The notes: generated from the sequence alone by a model not told the origin. A stretch of DNA of 64,000 bases from Liolophura sinensis (GCF_032854445.1 NC_088304.1:2048001-2112000), one strand, 5' to 3'; numbered from the stretch's first letter, positions 34,740 through 49,841 are shown. Program-made: numbers and translations.

Positions 34740-34940
34740 TTTATTTACTCAAATATTTGTTAGGTGTTTTATGCCATACTCAAGAATATTTCACTTATAT
34801 GATGGCAGTCAGCATTATGGTGGAAAGAAACCAGGCAGAGGCTGGGGGAAAGGCGAAACCATCTGCAGGTTGACCTTCTCACATACAGCCTGAGATGAAG
34901 CCAACATGAGCTGGAATTGAACTCACACCAACTGCATTTG
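34740..34940 (-). mobile_element. Family-A SINE, degenerate
   Basis: Plus strand: TAGGTGTTTTATGCCATACT, CAGCATTATGGTGGAAAGAA, ATGAGCTGGAATTGAACTC. Its tail gives an AATAAA on the minus strand near 34740 that might serve the ANKRD13 mRNA end; unproven. Confidence 0.8.
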
Positions 34941-35381
34941 GGACAGTTTACATTAGACCTTATCAATATTGAAGCCTCATACCTTATCTGGTAACTTGAA
35001 TTACAATGTCTACCTTACAAAGTGCAAAGAAAGAAAAAAAGTCACAAAGCTTTTCAAAACAAAATTTCCTAACATTATAACATTAATCTTCTCTGAGAAA
35101 TCAGAAAGAAATTCAACATACAGAAACTGATTAAATAATATTTGTATATCTTTTTTCTCCCTATTTTCTGACAATATGTTTAAAGAAGCTGATATCAGTG
35201 GCCAAGTTAAAAAAGATTGTCCTGACAAGTTTTCTGGAAACTTTGTGTATTGTTAACATGGTCCATCAAGACACGAGTCCATCGCAATACACTGTCAAAC
35301 ATGACCAACGAGAGGGTAGTAAAGATATGTCACATTTTGATTCTTCAGTACGATACAAACTTTACTTCCAAAGCTGAATAA

Positions 35382-35410
35382 ATATGTATATATATATATA
35401 TATATATACA
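35382..35410. repeat. (TA)n microsatellite in the ANKRD13 3'UTR
   Basis: ATGTATATATATATATATAT run, 35 bp past the stop codon. Confidence 0.9.
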
Positions 35411-35441
35411 CAGATGTGGTATGGAGCATATTTATGTAGCA

Positions 35442-35676
35442 TTATTTATCTGTTAGCGACAGTTGTATAATTCTATTAAGCTCCTCCTCTTCTTCTCTCC
35501 GGCGCTTCTCCGTGTCCTCGAGTTCACGCTGCGACATTTCTAAGGCTAGACGCAAGTCATCGTCCAATGATGTGTCCCGAGGTAACGGCTGTGTTGTTGT
35601 TGTTGAAGGTCCAGTTTCTGGGTTTTCCTCTGAACCTGGACTAATCACACCTGACTGTAGACTCTCAGCTATTGCC
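35442..35676 (-). CDS. ANKRD13: ANKRD13 last coding exon (UIMs 2-4), stop TAA
   Basis: Acceptor TTACACAG. Begins [14 protein letters not shown] (completing UIM 2 with EDQLLQR), then [17 protein letters not shown] (UIM 3), a Lys/Arg/Glu run, and [17 protein letters not shown] (UIM 4), stop at 35442-35444. The acceptor and first bases are the exon-proximal unit of a 71-bp array. Confidence 0.95.
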
Positions 35677-38600
35677 CTGTGTAAGCAACCAAACAACAAT
35701 AAACAACAAAAGTACAAAACTTCTAAACTGTAGATTCTCAGCTGATGCCTTGTGTGAGCAGCTATATGACAATGAACAATGCTTGTACAAAATTTCTAAA
35801 CTGTAGACTCTGAGCTATTGCCCTGTGTGAGCAACCATACGGCAATGAACAAAGTGTACAAAACTTCTAAACTGTAGACTCTCAGCTATTGCCCTGTGTG
35901 AGTATCCATATGACAATGAACAATGCTTGTACAAAATTTATAAACTGTAGACTCTGAGCTATTGCATTGTGTGAGCAACAATAAGGCAATGAACAAGGTG
36001 TACAAAACTTGTAAACTGTAGACTCGGAGCTACTCAGCCATTGCCCTGTGTGAGTAACCATATGACAATGAACACCTGTACAAAACTTCTAAACTGTAGA
36101 CTCTGAGCTATTGCCCTGTGTGAGCAACCATACGGCAATGAACAAAGTGTACAAAACTTGTAAACTGTAGACCCTGAGCTATTGTCCTGTGTGAGCAACC
36201 ATACGGCAATGAACAAAGTGTACAAAACTTGTAAACTGTAGTCTCTGAGCTATTGCCCTGTGTGAGCAACCATACGGCAATGAACAAAGTGTACAAAACT
36301 TGTAAACTGTAGACTCTGAGCTATTGCCCTGTGTGAGCAACCATACAGCAATGAACAAAGTGTACAAAACTTCTAAATTGTAGACTCTCAGCTATTGTCC
36401 TGTGTGAGCAACCATACGGCAATGAACAAAGTGTACAAAACTTCTAAACTGTAGACTCTGAGCTATTGTCCTGTGTGAGCAACCATACGGCAATGAACAA
36501 AGTGTACAAAACTTCTAAACTGTAGACTCTGAGCTATTGCCCTGTGTGAGCAACCATACGGCAATGAACAAAGTGTACAAAACTTCTAAACTGTAGACCC
36601 TGAGCTATTGCCCTGTGTGAGCAACCATACGGCAATGAACAAAGTGTACAAAACTTCTAAACTGTAGACTCTGAGCTATTGCCCTGTGTGAGCAACCATA
36701 CGGCAATGAACAAAGTGTACAAAACTTCTAAACTGTAGACCCTGAGCTATTGTCCTGTGTGAGCAACCATACGGCAATGAACAAAGTGTACAAAACTTCT
36801 AAACTGTAGACTCTCAGTTATTGCCCTGTGTGAGCAACCATACGGCAATGAACAAAGTGTACAAAACTTCTTAACTGTAGACTCTGAGCTATTGCCCTCT
36901 GGGAGCAACCATACGGCAATGAACAAAGTGTACAAAACTTCTAAACTGTAGACTCTCAGTTATTGCCCTGTGTGAGCAACCATACGGCAATGAACAAAGT
37001 GTACAAAACTTGTAAACTGTAGACTCTCAGCCATTGCCCTGTGTGAGCAACCATGTGACAATGAACAACACGGGAAGAAAACTTCAACACTGTAGACTCC
37101 TAAGCTGTTGCCCTGATTGACACTGACTCATCAATTGGTGTTCACCATCGTGCTCAAGCATTATGATGACGGCCAAGTTTAAGGATGAAGGAAGAAAAAA
37201 AGGTATCTGTGGAAAGCGCCAACTTTTGCGAGGTACCTGACAACCCTTCAGACTTAAAGGTTCAGCTGAAACAGCGACAGCTAGATTCAAACATGTGAGT
37301 TCATTAGTCAAGGCCCTGATAGATGTAGCATATTTACAGTACAGTGGTATACGGTGCTGAAGACATTAGAAGGTAGAGTCTCGCTCAATCACAGTGTTCT
37401 GACACAGAACTGACCAATCCTTGGCCTACAATCCCTCTGACTCAGATGCTTACATAGCAAGGCTGTCACTGGTTCGTCTTGAACATTACCGTAGTTGGAG
37501 TCAAACCTGAGTCTCTCATGTACAAAGGTTAGGACTAAAAATGATTTAATCCGTTCCCAGTCGCACAAAGAGATCCTTGCTACAATCTATTGTATGCCCT
37601 ACAATTTAGTTTACAATTGACTGTACAACATAATGACTCAGCAGCTAACAACATGTGAAAGAATTCTCATAACTTCTTCTTGAGTGAATTAAAATGCACA
37701 TATTTGCAAAACCAAGTCAAAACATTCTACCTAGCATGCTATCTAAGGCAAGTATTTGTAGTATGACATTAATTTGGGGGAGATTGAAATATTTACAGAA
37801 GGGTCGACCCTATTGTAATTTCTGCTTGTAAGTTAGGCCTACAACTACTGTAGCTTACAGTCCCTTTGTGCAAGAGGGTGTCGCTGGTAAGCTAAGGCTA
37901 TGATCCAGATCTTGATTTACAATCAACTTAGGCTTACAAACCCTTCTGCGCGAGCAGTTCGATTGGTATGTAAAACAGCGTTCATGAATTGTTCACTGAT
38001 ATGATGCTGGTCAGGTTTATTGTTGAAGGAAACAAGAGGGTCCAGAGTAAACCACTGACCTTCTACCAACAAAGAGAGCTGGGTTTGAACAGGTAATCTC
38101 CTAGATCACAGGCTTGATAGGTGCAGTGAGACAGCACTTTAACCATGTCTACAAGCCTTGTGCTCTAACTGTTCAGTCACTGGGATGAGGTACGGTAAAT
38201 GACCTAAAGTTTCACACCTGAGATACTGTCGTTTACTTTCGCACCGATCTGAGTTGGCGGCAAGATAACAGAAGAGAGTGAATAGCTCCCCCCCCCCACC
38301 CGTTTCAATCGAAGACAGTATTAAGACAGGTGAAGTCTATTACAAACGTTTAAATTCCAAACGCTGTCTCAAATCATGACCATGCCAAACAAGGAATGTA
38401 CACGCAAAATGTACACTGCAGACAAACTGAATATTTGGATTAGGCCTATGTGGAAGTCACCTCACACCGTTATCTGGTGAAGGGTTGTCTGCTGAGAGCA
38501 ATCATTATGCAACTAAGAAGTTTACAAATGTATTTTAGGTAAAATCGAATTTCACTAAGAAATATCTGTCATCAGCTTCAGGTGTCCATGTAATTCCAAA

Positions 38601-40572
38601 TTAGTATATCATTCTACACACACATCTGTTTCTTTACAGTCGGAAATGTCCTCCTATTGCAGAAGAGTGCCTTTTTCCATGTTTTTATATCAAAAACCTC
38701 TATTAAACACAGAAAACATACTCCATGCAAGGTTTCCAAAAACTACGATTTACTATTACCCCTTTTTGGTAGCACTGTGTGAGAGTCCAGCACATCGGGA
38801 GACAGGATTTGAGGAGACAGGAGTTGAGGAGATTGCAGCGCACCGTCACTGGTTTTATAAACAAACTGTTTTATGATTTCCCGTATACAGTTTTGCTCTC
38901 ACGTGATTTACGAGTCGCCAGGGATGGACAAGATTATTATTTTGCCTTTCGTCAACAAAAGTCTCGTGATCGATTGGCAGGCACGTGGAAATTTCGAGTC
39001 CTATGATTGCAAGTGGCCTCCAAATTACGCCAGAATGAACAAAACATGTTTAGCTGCAGCTTAATGAGCAGTGCAAACGCACATGTGTAGGTGTCGCATT
39101 GATTACAGTTTGACATCTTCATCTTGTTTGCTGGTAGGCCTGGTTTGTAAGTATGGATTTGTGGTGTGCTAAATTCTGCTACAGCTTTGTACATGGAGAG
39201 CCCTGCAGTTTAAAAACGGATGTTTGACATGACACTCCACATGCGTAAAGGTACTGGGTCGTGGCGCTTAATGTTCACAGAGTTTTCTCCCAAATTCCCA
39301 TTTATCACAAAATAATGATAATAAAACAATCAACCTGTTGCAAAGGGCATGTACTAAAATTGCATGTACTAAGACCAAAACTGAGAAAAACATGAACTGT
39401 TGGTGGCAGGAGCATAGACTAACGGCTCAGTGAAGCAGGAACTGTTGGTGGTAGGAGCATAGACTAACAGCTCAGTGAAGCGTTAACTGTTGGTGGTAGG
39501 AGCATAGACTAACTGCTCAGTGAAGCGTGACTTTGTTTATTTCATTCTTGAACTGAACTTAATAAAACAATCAACCTGTTGCAAAGGGCATGTACTAAAA
39601 TTGCATGTACTAAGACCAAAACTGAGAAAAACATGAACTGTTGGTGGCAGGAGCATAGACTAACAGCTCAGTGAAGCGGGAACTGTTGGTGGTAGGAGCA
39701 TAGACTAACTGCTCAGTGAAGCGTGACCTTGTTTATTTCATTCTTGAACTGTGAGTATAATCCTCTGACCACCCCCTGATGCTCTCCCGCATTGCTCAGC
39801 CAGTAACAACCACAACCAATGCAATAAATCCTGAGATACACTTTCCCCCCGAGTCCCAGGGCGACATATTAGGCCATTAACTGTATATACGTATGCTTGG
39901 GGGTTAACATCGTACTTAGCAATTTTTCAGTCACATGACGAGGAGGAGTAATTAGGTGTCTATAAACCAGTCCTGTTTCCTTGCTCTAACCTCTCCATGC
40001 TGAGCTTCAAGCGAGACAGCAACATGTACTGGTCTTTGGTATGACCTGAAACAGGTTTGATCCCGAGTCTCCCAACTTCGAGGCAGACGCTCTAACCATT
40101 AGGCCGTGGAAGCAGTCAAGGCTGATCTGAACCTGCTATGTGTGTGTTTGACAGGCTATACTGGATGCATGCTTACCTTTGTAACAACTGATCCTCGTGG
40201 GAGTGGAGATTATTGCTGGTGGGTTTGCTGCGGTTAAGAGCTTCCCAGAAAGTCACCTGCTCAAGAATGGATGAAAATCAGAGTATACCAAATTAGTGAT
40301 TCTTAATTTATCTGATTAGACTTTTACACCGCACTCAAAAATATTTCACTTCTTTGAGGGCAACCCTTATTTGACAAGGCACGCACATGACCATCCCCAG
40401 GTTGCTGGCAGACCTTCCCATGTATGGACAGAGAGGAAGTCGCATTGTGACCGTATTGGTGAGAGGTTCCTGGGTCACTGTGCTGCACTAGCACGCTAAC
40501 AAGAAGGCCAAGGAGGCCCCCATAACGCTTTCGGAAAATAAACCTTGCAAGAACATGTTAGCATCATAAAGT

Positions 40573-40643
<71 letters not shown>

Positions 40644-43600
40644 TACATGAAATATGGAAACATTCAGGACCTATGCAAGAAAACAGAAAGTCTGGGGATA
40701 CTAAGGCAAGTGGCAATACTGGAATACAGAAAGCCTGGGGATACTGAGGCAAGTGGCAATACTGGAATACAGAGGCAAGTGGCAACACTGCAACACAGAA
40801 AACCTGGGGATACTGAGGCAAGTGGCAATACTGCAACACAGAAAACCTGGGGATACTGAGGCAAGTGGCAATGCTGAAACACAGAAAACCTGGAGATACT
40901 GAGGAAAGTGGCAATACTGGAATACAGAAAACCTGGGGATACTGAGGCAAGTGGCAATATTGCAACACAGAAAGACTGGGGATACTGAGGCAAGTGGCAA
41001 TACTGGAATACAGAAAACCTGGGGATACTGAGGCACCTGGCAATACTGGAATACAGAAAACCTGGGAATACTGACGCAAGTGGCAATACTGAAATACAGA
41101 AAACCTGGGGATACTGAGGCAAGTGGCAATACTGGAATACAGAGAACCTGGGGATACTGAGGCAAGTGGCAATACTGGAATACAGAAAACCTGGGGATAC
41201 TGAGGCAATACTGGAATAAAAAGACATGACTGTCAAATATTGCTACAATGCTGAAAAGATAATTTCAAGGCTTTTTGTAGTAACAAACAGGATTATGACA
41301 CCTTTTGTCCAAGAATGACTGAACGGTTAAATATTAAAATTACTTGCTATTCAAAAAACGCAGATTAGCAATAATGCTGTAAAGGAATGTACAACAGAAA
41401 TCACGTGTATATAATATCATATAGGCTATGTGATACAGCATATTCTTTTTGGTCCAAACTAATAAGGGGGGATAACTTCTGTCTTACCTGGTCATTTTCT
41501 GTGCCAGCCTCCAGGAGGCTTTGTTGTATTGCAAACTGGAGCAGTTCATCATCCTCATCTCTTAGCCTAGACTGGTGAGCTTCACCTGAGAACACACAAA
41601 AAACAGTCTGAGCAACAGCTTCACCTGAGAACACACAAAACAACTATCTGAAAAACAGCTTCACCTGACAACACACAATACAACACTGTCTCAATATAGG
41701 CTTCACCTGACAACACATAAAACAGGCCCAATAACAGCTTCACCCTATAACACACAAACAACATTATTTAAATAACAACATCACCTGAGAACACACAAAA
41801 CAACATTGTTGGAATAACAGTTTCACCTGAGAACACAACACTGTCTGAATAATAACTTCATCTGAGAACAAAGACCTGTCTCAATAACCACTTCATCTAA
41901 GAATGCACAAAACAACACTATCTAAATAATAGAACAACCAGCCTTGACAGAGTTGTATGACACAAAAATCTGCTTTCAATAAGAAACAACACTGATTTGT
42001 GGCTGAAGGACCAATGCACAGGATGTTGTCCAAGTGACAACTCAGTGATACAGGAGTGTAGCCTCTCTTGGTCTTTGACCTTTTCTCATTTTAGAACATA
42101 CAAAAAAAATGTCTCACCAATATTTGCATAACTAGGCGGAGGAAAGAAACTGGACTCATCCACAGAGCAGGTCATCTCGTCATTTTCACGCACGCATTCC
42201 ACTCCCGGAATGGGCTCTTCTGAGGCGAAGATGTTCCCAAATGTGATTCGTGCATTCAGGATGTGGAATAATGGAATTTCTGTAAGAAATAAGATGTTCA
42301 ACCATGTACATTATGACTGACAAAAGGAGATATCCGAGCTAATAAGCATCGACATATGAAATAATAATATAATAATAATGTATATCACACTTAAATTTGA
42401 GCTTTTATTAAACTTATAATGTATTTATTTGTTAGACTGTTGTTTCACACATTTCTCAAGATAATTTCAATGATGTGCTGGTTCACCACTGTGAACTACT
42501 GATCTTTGGCAAGTTACTGACAAACTTTCCTACGTGTGATGTACAGATGGACATACCATAATGATAAATGGCAAGTGGCCTTTTACAAACATATCAACTG
42601 TGCAAATGCGAACACCAGAAGACCAGCATTACCAAAATCTTACATGTATGCCCCACCATCGTGGTCTGCAAGAACCCGCACCTTTTGAGTCCGAGGATTT
42701 TAACTTTCAGTGCATTCACAGCTTAGTGATCTCTTTCAGGCTATGCCAGGTTTCACTGACCCCAAAACCCTGCCTGCCATCATATGAATGATCTATTCTT
42801 AAGCACCACAAACCAAACAAATAAATCACTTAATCCAACGGACCTATTTTCACAGGAAATCCAGCTGGGAGCTGTAAGGTGATAAAATCGCGGAGTTTCC
42901 TGAAGTGAGCGTTGTTTGCAGCCATGAGATCAATGATAGGGATCACCTGATCCTGAAGGGTTAGAGGGTAGGATTCGCACAACCACAAGTTTGCCTTGAA
43001 TTTCTGCGTCTTTGTTGTCTGGTCCATGGGCCGACCAATGTCCCTGTCTCCGAGGTCAATGTGCACGTTGAAGTACTCCTCCGGCGTGATGTTTGAGGGA
43101 TTGTACATGACTGACATCAAGTCCTGATCACAACAACAACAAGAAACATTCACACATACACACACACATATCCTGAATCACCACACAAAATTTCCTCCAC
43201 TGTAACCAATTTTGTTTTTTTAAATAAGTGTTTTCCAAAAGTGCAAGAAGAAACAAGGTATACTTTTTATATTCCATCGAGAGATTATCCGCCAAACACA
43301 TTTTGATTTTGAAACACATAATTTTGGAGGAACACCCAAATGTTTGAACAAATAGTATAAGGAGTTCAATAAAAGACACCACTTGATTGGTTGACCAGAT
43401 GAAAATTATCCCTTAAAATCGTAAAGAGAACAGATCAGTTATTTACTTCTTGATGCCTGATTGGTGTTTATGCCAAAAATCTCACCCCATTGGAGGCTCC
43501 GGCTTCCCTCTTGCTGTGTTCCTCTGCAACCCCCAGGAAAGACTCCAGGGGCGTTCTGTTCACCTTTTTACACCTTTTCTTATCCTGCTCTGTCAAATGC

Positions 43601-46600
43601 TCTGTTCTGGTTTTTGTGATTAGCTCTACATTAGACGCACCAAAAACCTGAAACATTAAAACATCTCCGTCAGCTGCAGTTGTACTGTGTAGGACGCAAT
43701 TCGTCCTAAAGCAATTTGAAAGTTAGAAACTAAAAACTGGAAAAAAGAAACTACAAGACACATATCTGTTGACCTATCTATATATCTCATCCGCCATAGT
43801 TGCACTTCATACAGTTTTGGATTACTCCACTATCTAGTGCTTGCTGATTTGTCGGAGATATCACATGACAAATGCTTTTCTTTGAATAATAATGGTCAAA
43901 TTAAAAAAAGAAAATCCAATGGACACCATTTTTTCCTGTATGGTAAGGATTTAAAATTTAAATTTCTGACATTATTTCAATGTTAACAAGTTGTACATGT
44001 ATATCCTTATGGCAGTGCCGTCTCTATGATGCCTTGTTTGAAGTGCTGCCTCATTGTATCACCATGCTACGGACACCAGACATGACAGCATGTTCAATGG
44101 ACCAATGCTGCAAAGGTGGTTAACAGGACTCACCTTACATTCATAGCCATTCACAGTCTCAGACTTATCACTTCTCCAGCCCCAAATACCAGACTTGTTT
44201 CTGGGGAAAAGAGTTCAATTTAAAAAATTCGAAAGAAGAGACAACACCAGACCAATTGTATAAATACATCAACAAAGTATCCCACATGAAGTTTTAAAAG
44301 CACGCCGTTTTATTTTCATGATGTTGCATAGCTGAGATATCACAATTCAAAGAAATGAAAATCGCAGACATTAAGAAAAACAAAAGTGCCGCCCTGTTAT
44401 CAATTTAAACCAATCAGATACTTGTAAGTCACTCGAAGCCTGTCTTGTCTTTTTTTCACACATGATTGGGTTATGAGTGACACAATATCATATTTCCGGT
44501 TATTCTAACATGGCGTAACCCTTAGTCAAGTAAGAATTCCAGATTAAAAATTGATATATGCAGTTAACGTGTTAGAAAAAATTGTCTGTGACCCTTCAGG
44601 TCTGTTTCCAACCCTCTTCCTAAATACCCCTGGCTATATTATTTACGGTCATTTCTTTTAACTTTTTTCCAAATGTTTATTTTTTGCAAAGACTTCAATG
44701 CATCCGAGGAGTCCATTAAAAAACTTAATATAGAATTCATATACACACGTAACTGACACAGGGCATTGCAGATGTTGACAATGATAGGAAAAATGTGTGC
44801 CAGTTACATATGCTAATTTTGTTAATTCATTTTCAATACTAAAACTACAGGAATGTGGCTTGAATTTTTTAGGGAAAAAAACATACATGAAATGTCCGTG
44901 TCTCACCTCTCAAACGATATTTTATCTGTGTCAATATACGTGGTGACAATGGGCGACATAAGTCGAGCTGCAACTGCCTCTTCTGAAGGCAGGCCTATAT
45001 CAGAGGGCGACACTGTCAACTCCATGGTCTCTGCATAAACTTCACCTCTGTCATGATCAACCTCCATTACTGTGGCAGAATTCCCTGAAACACAAACAGC
45101 CTGTGATAAACTTTCCCTCTGCATTAATCGACATCCATTGCTGTGGCAGAATTCCCTGAAACCCAAACAGCCTGTGATAAACTTCCCCTCTGCATTAATA
45201 GACATCCATTGCTGTGGTAGAATTCCTTGAAACACAAACAGCCTGTGATAAACTTCCCCTCTGCATTAATAGACATCCATTGCTGTGGTAGAATTCCTTG
45301 AAAAGCGAGCATTCTGCCAATGACTTGTTCTCGCTCAGCATTTGCATTACATGTATTGGTAGCCATTAACTAGACTTATATGCCGGGAAAATGCTTAGAA
45401 CCTTTCTAAACCAGGATACATACATTTTAGTTCACACAACAAGCCATTTGCAACATCATTTACAAAATATCACAATTTTGATACTTCAATGGCATCAGAA
45501 CTGGCCTCTTCTATACAAAAGGTACACATACTATTTCTATTTTCCCAAACAGGTGTACACCAGGAGGCAGTTGGTCAAGAATATATTAAAGTTAAACCAG
45601 ACTTAAATCTTATATATTTATTTGATTGGTGTTTTACCTTGTACTGAAGAATATTTCACTTATATGACGGCGGCCAGCAATATGGTGGGAGGAAACGGGG
45701 CATAGCTCGCGGAAGAAACCCACAACCATTCCCATGGTTGCTGAAAGACACTCCCACTTATGGCTGGGGAGGAAGCCAGCATGAGCTGGACATGAACTCA
45801 CAGAAACCACATTGGTCAGAGGCTCCTTGGTCACTGTGCCACACTGGCGTGCTAACCTCCTCAGCCATGGAGGCCCCTGGCTTAAATCTTAATACCAGTG
45901 TCAACATAATACAAAGTAAATGGTACTTTAGTCTATACTAAAGTTAATACCAGGCTTAAAATCTAATACCCATTTGAAAAACTTGGCCATGACATTTAAA
46001 TCAAGTTTAAGTTTACAGAGACCATAATTTTTTAGATGTATCCTGCAGGGGTTCACAGAAGTCATCTTTCACTTTCTGGGCAAAATTAATTTTTTTTTTT
46101 TCAACTGAAATTGAGTTTTGACAAACCATTTTTTGTGATACTAACATTGAATATTTTTGTATGTTACTATACTTCACTGATTGATGTAATTACCACTGCC
46201 TAAATATAAATCCAAGCTGGCCTCATTGGCTAGTTGATACTGGAAAATGATTATCAGTACACATTGTAGTTTAATATTGTTACATGTATTTCAGGATACC
46301 AGTGCAGTGAAGTGTGAAGACCTGCCTAGAAACCTAGAGCATCAGTCTAGATTGACTAAAACGGACAACAACAGAAATTGGTCTTGACATCATTTTTAAA
46401 AAATATTCAACTGTCATGAATTAAGACAAAATGGTCATGCTTTAATGGCTTACGGAATATGTGGTGGTCAGTTGTCACTCTCAGTCTGTAAAAGGAATTG
46501 TCAAAAATGATCTAAAGCAAAAAAAAAGGAAAAAAAAAAAAGAAGAGAAAATCAAAAATCATTCAACACCTTACATGTATATAGAGGGGTAACATATTTA

Positions 46601-49600
46601 GAGAGATAAAATACACTGCCACATTATGAATCAATGAATGATCACTTTCTCCGACGAATATGGCTGGATCTCAACAGCCTGAAGTCCTGTCTGGGACACA
46701 TCAGACATCTCCATGTTCAGTCTTTGAACAAAAAGCACACTTTTATAGCCAAACGATGTCGCTGGTAAATGATTATGTCTGGCATAGAAGGTTTTATTTC
46801 CACTACTATAAAAAGCCATTTTTCAAACTCCAGACTCCTGAAAACGAAACCTGGTGCCAAACTGTGTTCTTGCCTGTAAAGGAGCTGAAGATATTAGCGC
46901 CACCTGACGTCAGGGGGAGGAAACTAGCCAGGTTGTGTACACTCACATGCGCTCACTCATGCAAGGCTGTCAAAAACAGACCGATCGGAGGACAAAGTAG
47001 GTCAAATTATTTGTGAGGATTGACGAAAGCAGCTTACCATGTCTCACGCTGGATTTCATACGCCTGTTTCTAAAAAATGCTGCCTTCAATCTAATCACAC
47101 AGAGGGTCATGAAGATTTCCATAAAGGGAGATAACTCGTAATGCAAACAGGTTGCTTTGCGGAGGTTTGGATATGTTCAAACTGAGTTTATGTAAAATTT
47201 TGATTATTTCTTTCAAAAAACAACCTGAAAATAACCAGTCACTGAGATTTTCACTCAATCCACGGACCGAATACTGGCTCGTCCAAACGACTTCCATGAA
47301 CCCCTGTCCTGCTCATTTTCAGAGACATGCCTACGTTCCACAAGAAATACAGATTCTACAAGTAACACCCCATCCACAAACTTTGTCGCACCTCTCAAAA
47401 TCACTCTTACCTGATCCTTGGAATATGTAACTTCTTTTTCCGCGCTGCCACTTCATGTTATCAAAACCCAGTAGAGTGGTGTCAATCCTAACTGCTGAGC
47501 CTACAACAACAACATAAGCACTCACAGACAGTCAGTCAGTCAGCCAGCCAGCCATGTTCCTGTAGACTGCGATGATGTCACCCACAATTACTGAGTGTGC
47601 ATAATAAACACTTTTTTCCCTTACATTTGTCTCATTATTCATGTAGACCTATAAGATAAAACCTGGGCCGTTAAGTATGACATTAAACCCCAAGCATACA
47701 TACATACAATATTCATGTTAGTACATTAACAGCTAAAGTTTTCATTGTCTTGCTACAACACGACAAAAACATTACTGCCTAATCAGCAAAAACATTACTG
47801 CCTTAACAGAAAAAACATTACTGCCTTAACAGCAAAAACATTACTGCCTCAACAGAAAAAACATTACTACCTTAACAGAAAAAAAACATTATTGCCCTAA
47901 CAGAAAAAACATTACTGCCAAAACAGCATAAAACCATAACTATTCATTTATTTTTCTTGCTATTCTCAGTTCTTATCATCTTTTTCAGTAATGTGATATT
48001 ACGTTTTTGACCTCACAGTTTGTTTATCATTATTAATTCACGGTCTTTATATAAAGATTATCATTAATATTAAATGTCTATATTTTCAGGATTCAGGTTA
48101 ACTTCAGGGCTTCATGCTGTGGTCCACTGGGTCAGAGTGGAGGTTGTAAATGACCACCACTGAATCTCTAATTATTATCATAGCCATTACGACTCTGTAC
48201 AGAGTACAGAGACAATATTTGACAGGCTAAGAGTCAACTCACCACTTTTCCAGACTCTGTACGTATCACTGGGGCACATTCTGGACACCACTGGCACTGA
48301 AAAGATTACATCACAACAGCATGATTAATGGCCATGTTTATATATTTATTATTTATTTATTAGTTGACATTCCAGCTCATGCTGGTTTCCTCTCTGACCG
48401 TACATGGGCAACCTGCAAATGGTTGTGGTTTCCCCCCCTGGCTCTGCTCAGTTTCCTCCCATCAAAATGCTGTCTGTCTGTGTACAAATGAAATATTCTT
48501 GAGTTGTTCAAAACACCAATAAAGTAATAAATAAATTAGTTGGTGCTGACACTGAACTCTGGGCTATTTCACTTACATACTGTAATTCTTCAATCTATTC
48601 GCATGTTAGCAAGGTGTTTTTTCCAAGCATATTCTGAAGGTATAAGTTTGTGTAGACTGATAAAATTATACTTTTTTCGATGCCCAGAAATTGGTCAATC
48701 CAACCAGTGTAGTTTTGTCTCCAAAATCAAATTAAAAATGTGCATAAATCGCTCTAAGAGTTGTTCTTTCATTTGCAAAAAGGTTGAGGAATTAGGGTAG
48801 TGCCAGTTAGGTTTATGGAGGAAGGAAACCAAGCCCGGTACCTGACAAAATTGTGAATTTCTAAAAAAGTCATTTAGAATGGTTTTGTAATTTTTAAACT
48901 TAATTTTCTGTTATGCAACCTATTGTAAAGCAGAGAAATTGTAGCAAACACTTCCTGATGTAGCCTACAGCCATGCAAAATCAGCTGGTGTTACAGTTGG
49001 TGGTATTTTTTTTTCTTAGGGGATGCTGGTAAAGATCGTAATGAGTGATCTTATTTTACTCAGCATGTAGCGCCTAAATAAGAACAAATTTTCCAGCACT
49101 GAAAACAAGTTGTAGGAAAACACAGGCACACAAAGGAAAAAAAAAAGTAAGAAATGTTAGAAATAAGGCTCACCCCAACTTGTAAATTCCCACTTCATCT
49201 CAACGTAAAAGTCTGGTGACTGAAACAGGAGACAGGCACCAGACTGAATTACAGAGGCCATGCAGCAGTGCTCTTATGGTTTATAACCAGGATATAAAGC
49301 CTGGTAAAACCAGGTTGTGTTCCAAAGGTTACTGAATATTTCCAAAGTGACACAGAAATTTACAAACACCCAAAGCTCAGAATGAATAGTTAATTTCATT
49401 TACAATCTACTCTGGAATTTACAAGATTGCTGCAAAGGCTTAACATCTTCCGCTTTGTTCAAAAGTCAACCTGTTTACTGATGGGCACGCTTTGTCAATC
49501 AGGATAATTTAGACAGAGAACTGCTCATTTTAACAGGCCTTCCCCTCCACTTGTAGTACATGTATGTGGTAAGGTCTGGCAGCAACTTAAAGGCGGTTGT

Positions 49601-49841
49601 GGGTCTCCTGGTTTTCTTCCACCAAAACGCTGGTTGCCATCGTATATTAAGTGAAACAATGGTTGTTCATTATGCTTGATAATGGTATTATTATCTATGC
49701 TGAAATGTTGCTTCCAAATAAACAGACATTGTTATCCATATATCTTGTTATGTTATCCAACTCAACTTCTAAATGCCTCTCAAAGATATCAAGTGAAACA
49801 TTTTGAGTATGGTATAAAAACTTCAATCAAATAAATAAATG

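Noticed and set aside
40564-41236. Minus-strand ORFs of 154-214 codons
   Set aside because: All three frames are open over a 43-bp array and a TA run; low-complexity artefact within an intron.
46660-47016. 118-codon ORF in ANKRD13 intron 6
   Set aside because: No recognisable motif, no splice or promoter support, antisense to the gene; length is plausible by chance.
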